DNA from: Trypanosoma brucei gambiense DAL972
Taxonomy: Eukaryota; Euglenozoa; Kinetoplastea; Trypanosomatida; Trypanosomatidae
Direction: 5' to 3'
Length of the DNA stretch: 64,000 bases
Assembly (NCBI RefSeq): GCF_000210295.1
Contig: NC_026739.1
Location: 902,262-966,261, forward strand
Every line of letters starts with the position of its first letter. The stretch's first letter is position 1. A program made the position numbers and the translations under genes. Under the pieces are notes generated by a model that did not search any database, was not told the origin of the DNA, and was given only the letters and a program-made list of their open reading frames with translations. Shown here in pieces: positions 59,812-64,000 of the stretch.

Positions 59812-60604
59812 GTTCCCCTCCCTCACCCCCTCCTCTTATCTCCCTTCTTTTCTTTTTCCCTTGCACAAAGTGCCGAAACCTCCTTTACTCTGTTAAACAG
59901 GGAGGGAAAAGGATTTTTAAAAAGATCCTAATACTGATATATACCCTTACTTGCGACAAGCCAGTGAAGAAAAGGACATCAAATACTTGCACATGGAATA
60001 TTACATGCAGATATTAAAAAACACATGTTTGAATGGAACAGCACATCACTGATGTAGAACTTCATATTCCACACAAAACGTTTTAGCCCACTTCACAAAC
60101 TGTATCCTGAAACTGAAATACGTACAGCGAGGGGACGGACCGCATAAAACCCTTACTAATCATATGCATAACACTACTAGTAACTGCTAAAACAATGTTC
60201 ATGGGAATAATACACACTGCTATGAAAACGTACCAGTTCCCTCGTGCCACTCCGTCAACTTCATTGGAAGATGCCTCAATACAAATAAAACGAGAAACAC
60301 TTTTCCCTCAATCTTCACATTCACCTACAAATAAACATAAGCACTCATTCCCATATCCCCGCCAAGTCCAATCCCTACTCTATCACTTATGCACGGGAAT
60401 GCTATAACCCACGCACAGATGATGGCAATGAGGCACTGAGTTGCGAAACCGGACGAATGAGATTAGATGTCCGCCTCGACTAAACAAAGGGGAATTGAAA
60501 GGAAATAAGTTTCTACGCGTCTTTTGTGAGTGTATGTGCATGCGTGTGTGTTTACCGCACATGCAAGGCGATGAACGTTACGCGGAGACCTCAACGTTAC
60601 ACGT
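59812..60604. other. Spacer, nothing recognised
   Basis: About 790 bases of mixed sequence; no coding frame of note. Confidence 0.5.
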
Positions 60605-60919
60605 TTACGGCAATGGGTTCATCATGTCGAAAAGGGAAAGTAGAGCCCTTGTGGGAGTCAGTTGCGTGTCAATGATTGGATACACAAGTGCCATCCGCCC
60701 GTCTGGAAGCGCAACATACGCGCGACGCTCAATGCGGTCACATGTGTTTTCCTCCTCATCTGCAAGTGAACCACGATAGTACGATTGTTTGGCGAGAATA
60801 GCAGCAGCCGCTACGCCAAACATAAGCTTGGGTGTGTGATATGCCGTGCGGTGAAGTGTGCTCGCAAATGTCGCAGGCGTAAAGTACGACCAAAGGGGGC
60901 GCTTAACCACAGGTGGCAT
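60605..60919 (-). CDS. Small probable mitochondrial membrane protein
   Basis: 104 residues from ATG 60919 (MPPVVKRPLWSYFTPATFAS). The first 40 residues are basic and lack acids. A weak hydrophobic span lies at about 31-45 (KLMFGVAAAAILAKQ), then an acidic turn (ADEEENTCDRIE) and YVALPDGRMALVYPIIDTQL. It could be a small inner-membrane subunit of a respiratory or import complex. No family recognised. Coding composition is clearly above that of the flanking A/T-rich spacers. Confidence 0.65.
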   Translation of the reverse strand: MPPVVKRPLWSYFTPATFASTLHRTAYHTPKLMFGVAAAAILAKQSYYRGSLADEEENTCDRIERRAYVALPDGRMALVYPIIDTQLTPTRALLSLFDMMNPLP

Positions 60920-62967
60920 TTGTCCTCTTTATTCGGATCGTAATGGTAACAAGTTATTTTTCCCTTTTTTTTCTTTTGATTCTTTCTTTTTTCCCCCTGA
61001 TAACTTCCTTTTTGTTTTCTCCTTCTTCCGCTTCCCCGAACCATCAAACAATAAAACCGAAAGGAAAAACGGCACATTTATGATTAAAACAAAAAGTGAC
61101 GATTGGATGCAACAACTCCAACTACACACAAATACGCAACAAATGTGGGAAAAGCTTTTGCCGACATTGAGGTGCCAAATCCACGCCCACACAATAATAC
61201 ACACATGCAAGGAAGATTTAAAGGGAACTAAGACATATTAGAAACTTTTACTTGTCTTCCGCATACACGCACACGCATAGGGCAGAAACATATCACCAAC
61301 AAAAGAAAAAAAAACTCATAGTAGGAAAAGTTATTTTCCCCCTACATTAAAAACAGAACACTTTCTCTAACAATCCACCAATACAGATTTTGACAGGGCG
61401 TCAACAAGTTATGAGGCAACCACTTAGTGCAAAAAAAAAAAGGCTCTCGATGCCTCAGTGTTAATGCGTAATGTGTGGAACTGCATCATAACCTCATGTC
61501 TGCGATCATATGAGTAGCATAAATATGAATATGAATATGTGCGGATGCGTGAGATTCCTCATAGTTTTGTACGCGACTTCAACACAGTCAACTGCAGCCG
61601 TCACAACAATGCCAAAAAACATTGCCATACGACCTACTGAATCTCGCTACGGTAGTTGTGCAACGGACTTTAATGCACCAAAATTCTTACAAAAAAAAAA
61701 CGCAAACCGATATGCATAAACAAACACCTACACATCCGGCACGGGATAGAAATCTACTCAAAAACGAGCTCAACAAAATTCTCCACAATTTGGTGCTGCA
61801 GACATTTTTTTAAAAAATATGGGGGCCTTGGCGCCGGTCAGGACAGTTCGGATGTGCACGAGCGCATGCCAGAGAATAAGCGTAAATGCAATATCTACTA
61901 CCAAGTAAAGAAAAAGAAAGTGACTGTACGTTTGGTAACTTGATGAAAAGGAATTAAAAAAAGGGGGAGGGAATGAAGAAGACGAAGAAAGGGGGAAAAA
62001 AAGAAATGAGGAGGCAGCGGGTAAACCGCAAGTGGCAAAAGATGAAGGGACCATCAAACAAATAGTGAAGGAAAGCGAAGCATTGGCCCAAAGGCCAGCA
62101 CGCCATCGCCACTGGGAACACATATTTAAGTCGAGTCAAGGTAAAGAAAACATAGCGGAGAGAAAAAACCCGTCTGCATGCGTTAGGGTTATGGACTTTA
62201 CAATTGTCCTATTCTTTCTTACGCTTTTCCCTCTTTTCCTTTTTTGTTTCTCGTTTCTATTCTCTGTTTTTTTTTCTTTTTCTTTCTTATATATATATGT
62301 AATTTTGTTTTCATTCCCGTCTATTCGAAATACATCTCCTCCTTCTCCTTTCAGCCTCCTTTTTTTTCTTTTCCTTTCTTCCGTTCACTCACATACGACC
62401 CTTTCGAATATAAAAAAAAACCGGCGCCGAAAGTCCCAAAATGCTCATATACGCGGAGAAAGGGTGAAAAAATAATCATAACGAACATCAAAAATAAATA
62501 TAAAGATGAAAGACCAGCGCAGGTATATCATACATAAACAACTCCGCAAGCGTTAGGAAAAAAGGGTGCTGATAAAAAGACGAAGCAATAATAATCAAAA
62601 AAAATGCTCCGCGTTAAGAAAACTCTTATCATCCTTCTTTTCTGTGCTGGCGCCTTCTTTTTTTTTTTGTGTGTGTGTGTGCCAATGACTTTTTCTCTCC
62701 CGCATTGGGTACGCGCAGTCACACCAGCACAGACGTATATAAAATATATTATTATTTTTTTCTTTTACTTTATACATTTATCAAAACAAACAAACAAAGA
62801 AAGAAACGTACCTTCATTTCGCTCTCCCTCCTTTTTCCCCCTCCCCTTTTTTTCAAATTCTTTATATATATATATATTAATTTTCCTTTCATAATTCTTT
62901 CTCATTTATTTTTAATTCAGATTCCTTTTTTTTTTTCTTTGAGCTTACGGCCCAAATACACTGGCCA
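60920..62967. other. Two-kilobase spacer, no convincing gene
   Basis: Plus-strand pyrimidine tracts at about 60955-61030 and 62200-62400, T-runs at 62657-62668 and (TA)n near 62862-62877. A leftward frame at 61770-62123 starts with ATG and has one hydrophobic stretch, but half of it is Ser/Phe/Pro-rich tract translation, so it is not called. Confidence 0.5.
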
Positions 62968-63315
62968 CTAAGAGCGAGTGAAATAAAACTTAATGCAGCA
63001 TTTACCTTCATTAGTATCCTGAGAAGAACTGCTGGTGCGTAAAACCCAACCTTCCGCGTCAAGGCACTCAATGATGACGAGAGACACGGCGGCGCGGTGC
63101 AGTTCGTCACAAAAGTGTTGACTTAATTCCATCTTCCATGATTCGGGGTTTTTGCTGTGCACAAAATAAGAAGGTTCACGAGAACGGCTGAGTGCAGTGG
63201 AAAGCACGGTGGGAATACGTTCCTCCATGTGCTTAATCGTATCCTCCCGCAGCGGTGAACCAACAATGCTGAAAGCTGGAGGGCTGAAAGTTGCAGTGAC
63301 AACGAGGTTTGGCAT
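62968..63315 (-). CDS. Small hypothetical protein
   Basis: 115 residues from ATG 63315 (MPNLVVTATFSPPAF). The frame extends upstream through lysine-rich leader-like codons that have no ATG in good context. A pyrimidine run at 63358-63378 and its first AG at 63353-63354 (minus strand) give a 38-base leader and confirm this start. The protein looks like a small alpha/beta domain: strand, helix (REDTIKHMEERIPTVLSTAL), strand (SYFVHSKN), helix (MELSQHFCDELHRAAVSLVI), strand (EGWVLRTSS) and final strand (CCIKFYFTRS). No family recognised. Confidence 0.65.
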   Translation of the reverse strand: MPNLVVTATFSPPAFSIVGSPLREDTIKHMEERIPTVLSTALSRSREPSYFVHSKNPESWKMELSQHFCDELHRAAVSLVIIECLDAEGWVLRTSSSSQDTNEGKCCIKFYFTRS

Positions 63316-63352
63316 TTTTTTTTCTTTTTTCTTTCCTCCTTGTTTTATTATC

Positions 63353-63378
63353 CTTAACAAAAGAAAAAACAAAGATTT
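63353..63378 (-). promoter_or_regulatory. Candidate spliced-leader acceptor
   Basis: TTTGTTTTTTCTTTTGTTAAG-like sequence on the minus strand ends in an AG at 63354-63353, 38 bases before ATG 63315. Confidence 0.55.
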
Positions 63379-63964
63379 ACTTTGTAGGTGTGCTTGGTTC
63401 TTAGTCACCTGTCAGTGTAGACGTAACCGGCACTCACCCTCTGTTACCTTCTAGTTTGTGAAAAAAAAAATGATAATAATAACGCTTATTAAAGGTTTAA
63501 GCGTACACCGAATCTTGGGTTGCTTTGCCTTCTTGCTTTAATTCTCAACGACGTTACTTCTAAGGAGAGGTTACAAGAACAAGAATGGGATGAAAGACAA
63601 AAAAAAAAATGGAATTGTGAAGTTTACATGAATACGTGCTTCATAAGGGGAAATTTTCATTTTAGACGTTTATTTACGTTTTGCATTCATTCTCTTTTTT
63701 TTTTCCTCTTCCTTTTTTGTCGTTTTCTTTTTGTCAACATCTCCTTCCTTTTGACCTCCGCACAGCAACAACATCAACAACATAAACGAACAGACGGTAA
63801 TTGGTGATCCCTAAATATTGCAAACACTTCCTTTACTATGGAAAGGAGCGGAATGGGACGAGCGGCGGAGACGAACGAAACACGAAACGGTACGCCGCAC
63901 TGCATCTCAGTTCAGTGATACAACAATAGTGGAGTGATCTCCCTTTTGGTTTTTTTTTTTCACA

Positions 63965-64000
63965 ATGGCAACATGTCCATATGGAACAGGTCGAAAACAG
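63965..64000 (+). CDS. Possible 5' end of a plus-strand gene (12 codons visible)
   Basis: ATG at 63965 opens a frame MATCPYGTGRKQ to the window end. Upstream on the plus strand lie a strong pyrimidine tract (about 63690-63760) and AG (63763-63764), with one short ATG frame of 26 codons (63837-63917) in between. The opposite strand alternatively ends a minus-strand frame in the same place (VFDLFHMDMLPL then stop at about 63962-63964). Too short to decide. Confidence 0.2.
   Translation, partial: MATCPYGTGRKQ

Larger units (their letters stand above)
63316..64000. other. Right-end spacer, possible strand-switch
   Basis: Holds the leader of the last minus-strand gene, then a plus-strand pyrimidine tract (63690-63760) ending in an AG at 63763-63764. 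It is ambiguous between a normal spacer and a divergent strand-switch region. Confidence 0.4.

Noticed and set aside
61770..62123. 117-codon ATG frame in the right-hand spacer
   Set aside because: Half of it is Ser/Phe/Pro-rich translation of a tract; the single hydrophobic stretch is not enough to call a gene.

Overview
The window looks like nuclear DNA of a kinetoplastid flagellate, most likely of the Trypanosoma brucei group. About thirty intronless protein genes all lie on the minus strand, head to tail, as in one trypanosomatid polycistronic transcription unit. Genes are separated by A/T-rich, low-complexity spacers full of (TA)n, (GA)n, (CA)n and (TAA)n microsatellites and one-sided polypyrimidine tracts, the material used for spliced-leader trans-splicing and coupled polyadenylation. 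The spacers look too A/T-rich for Leishmania or T. cruzi. No tRNA, rRNA, retroposon, VSG or CRISPR-like element was recognised. Species assignment is inference from composition and gene families; no database was searched.

Layout, left to right (each gene is read right to left). 0-10 kb: a TSNAXIP1-like coiled-coil gene cut by the window edge, a tandem ADF-H (cofilin/coactosin fold) protein, a reticulon and a DnaJ protein. 10-20 kb: a protein with the leucyl/phenylalanyl-tRNA-protein transferase (Aat) fold, a nuclear poly(A)-binding-protein-like RRM protein, an unknown protein and replication factor C subunit 2. 20-31 kb: unknown proteins, an Elongin-B-like ubiquitin-fold protein, a mitochondrial TPR protein and a type I membrane protein. 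32-40 kb: an SLC35E3-like transporter broken by a one-base frameshift, an SH3/coiled-coil protein, an LRR protein and a large acidic coiled-coil protein. 42-55 kb: the co-chaperone SGT, the 52-residue TMA7, a superoxide-dismutase-fold protein lacking all metal ligands (mitoribosomal mS42/mS43-like), bL28m, a CCCH zinc-finger protein, a TMEM230-like protein, a mitochondrial membrane protein, a bL9m-like protein and a divergent mitochondrial HSP60. 55-64 kb: a long coiled-coil protein, a TBC1D13-like RabGAP and two small unknown proteins.

The region from 45.7 to 55.0 kb is rich in mitochondrial translation and folding genes. In trypanosomatids neighbours share a primary transcript but are regulated after transcription, so this clustering is suggestive rather than proof of a pathway. 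The last 650 bases carry an ATG behind a strong plus-strand pyrimidine tract and AG. This might be the start of a divergent transcription unit, but only 12 codons are visible.

The observations most worth following are the Aat-fold protein, the metal-free SOD-fold protein, the Elongin-B-like protein, the frameshifted transporter, the divergent HSP60 and a 28-base-pair hairpin downstream of SGT. Start codons were chosen as the first in-frame ATG. Several reading frames extend further upstream without an ATG, and those extensions were discarded.
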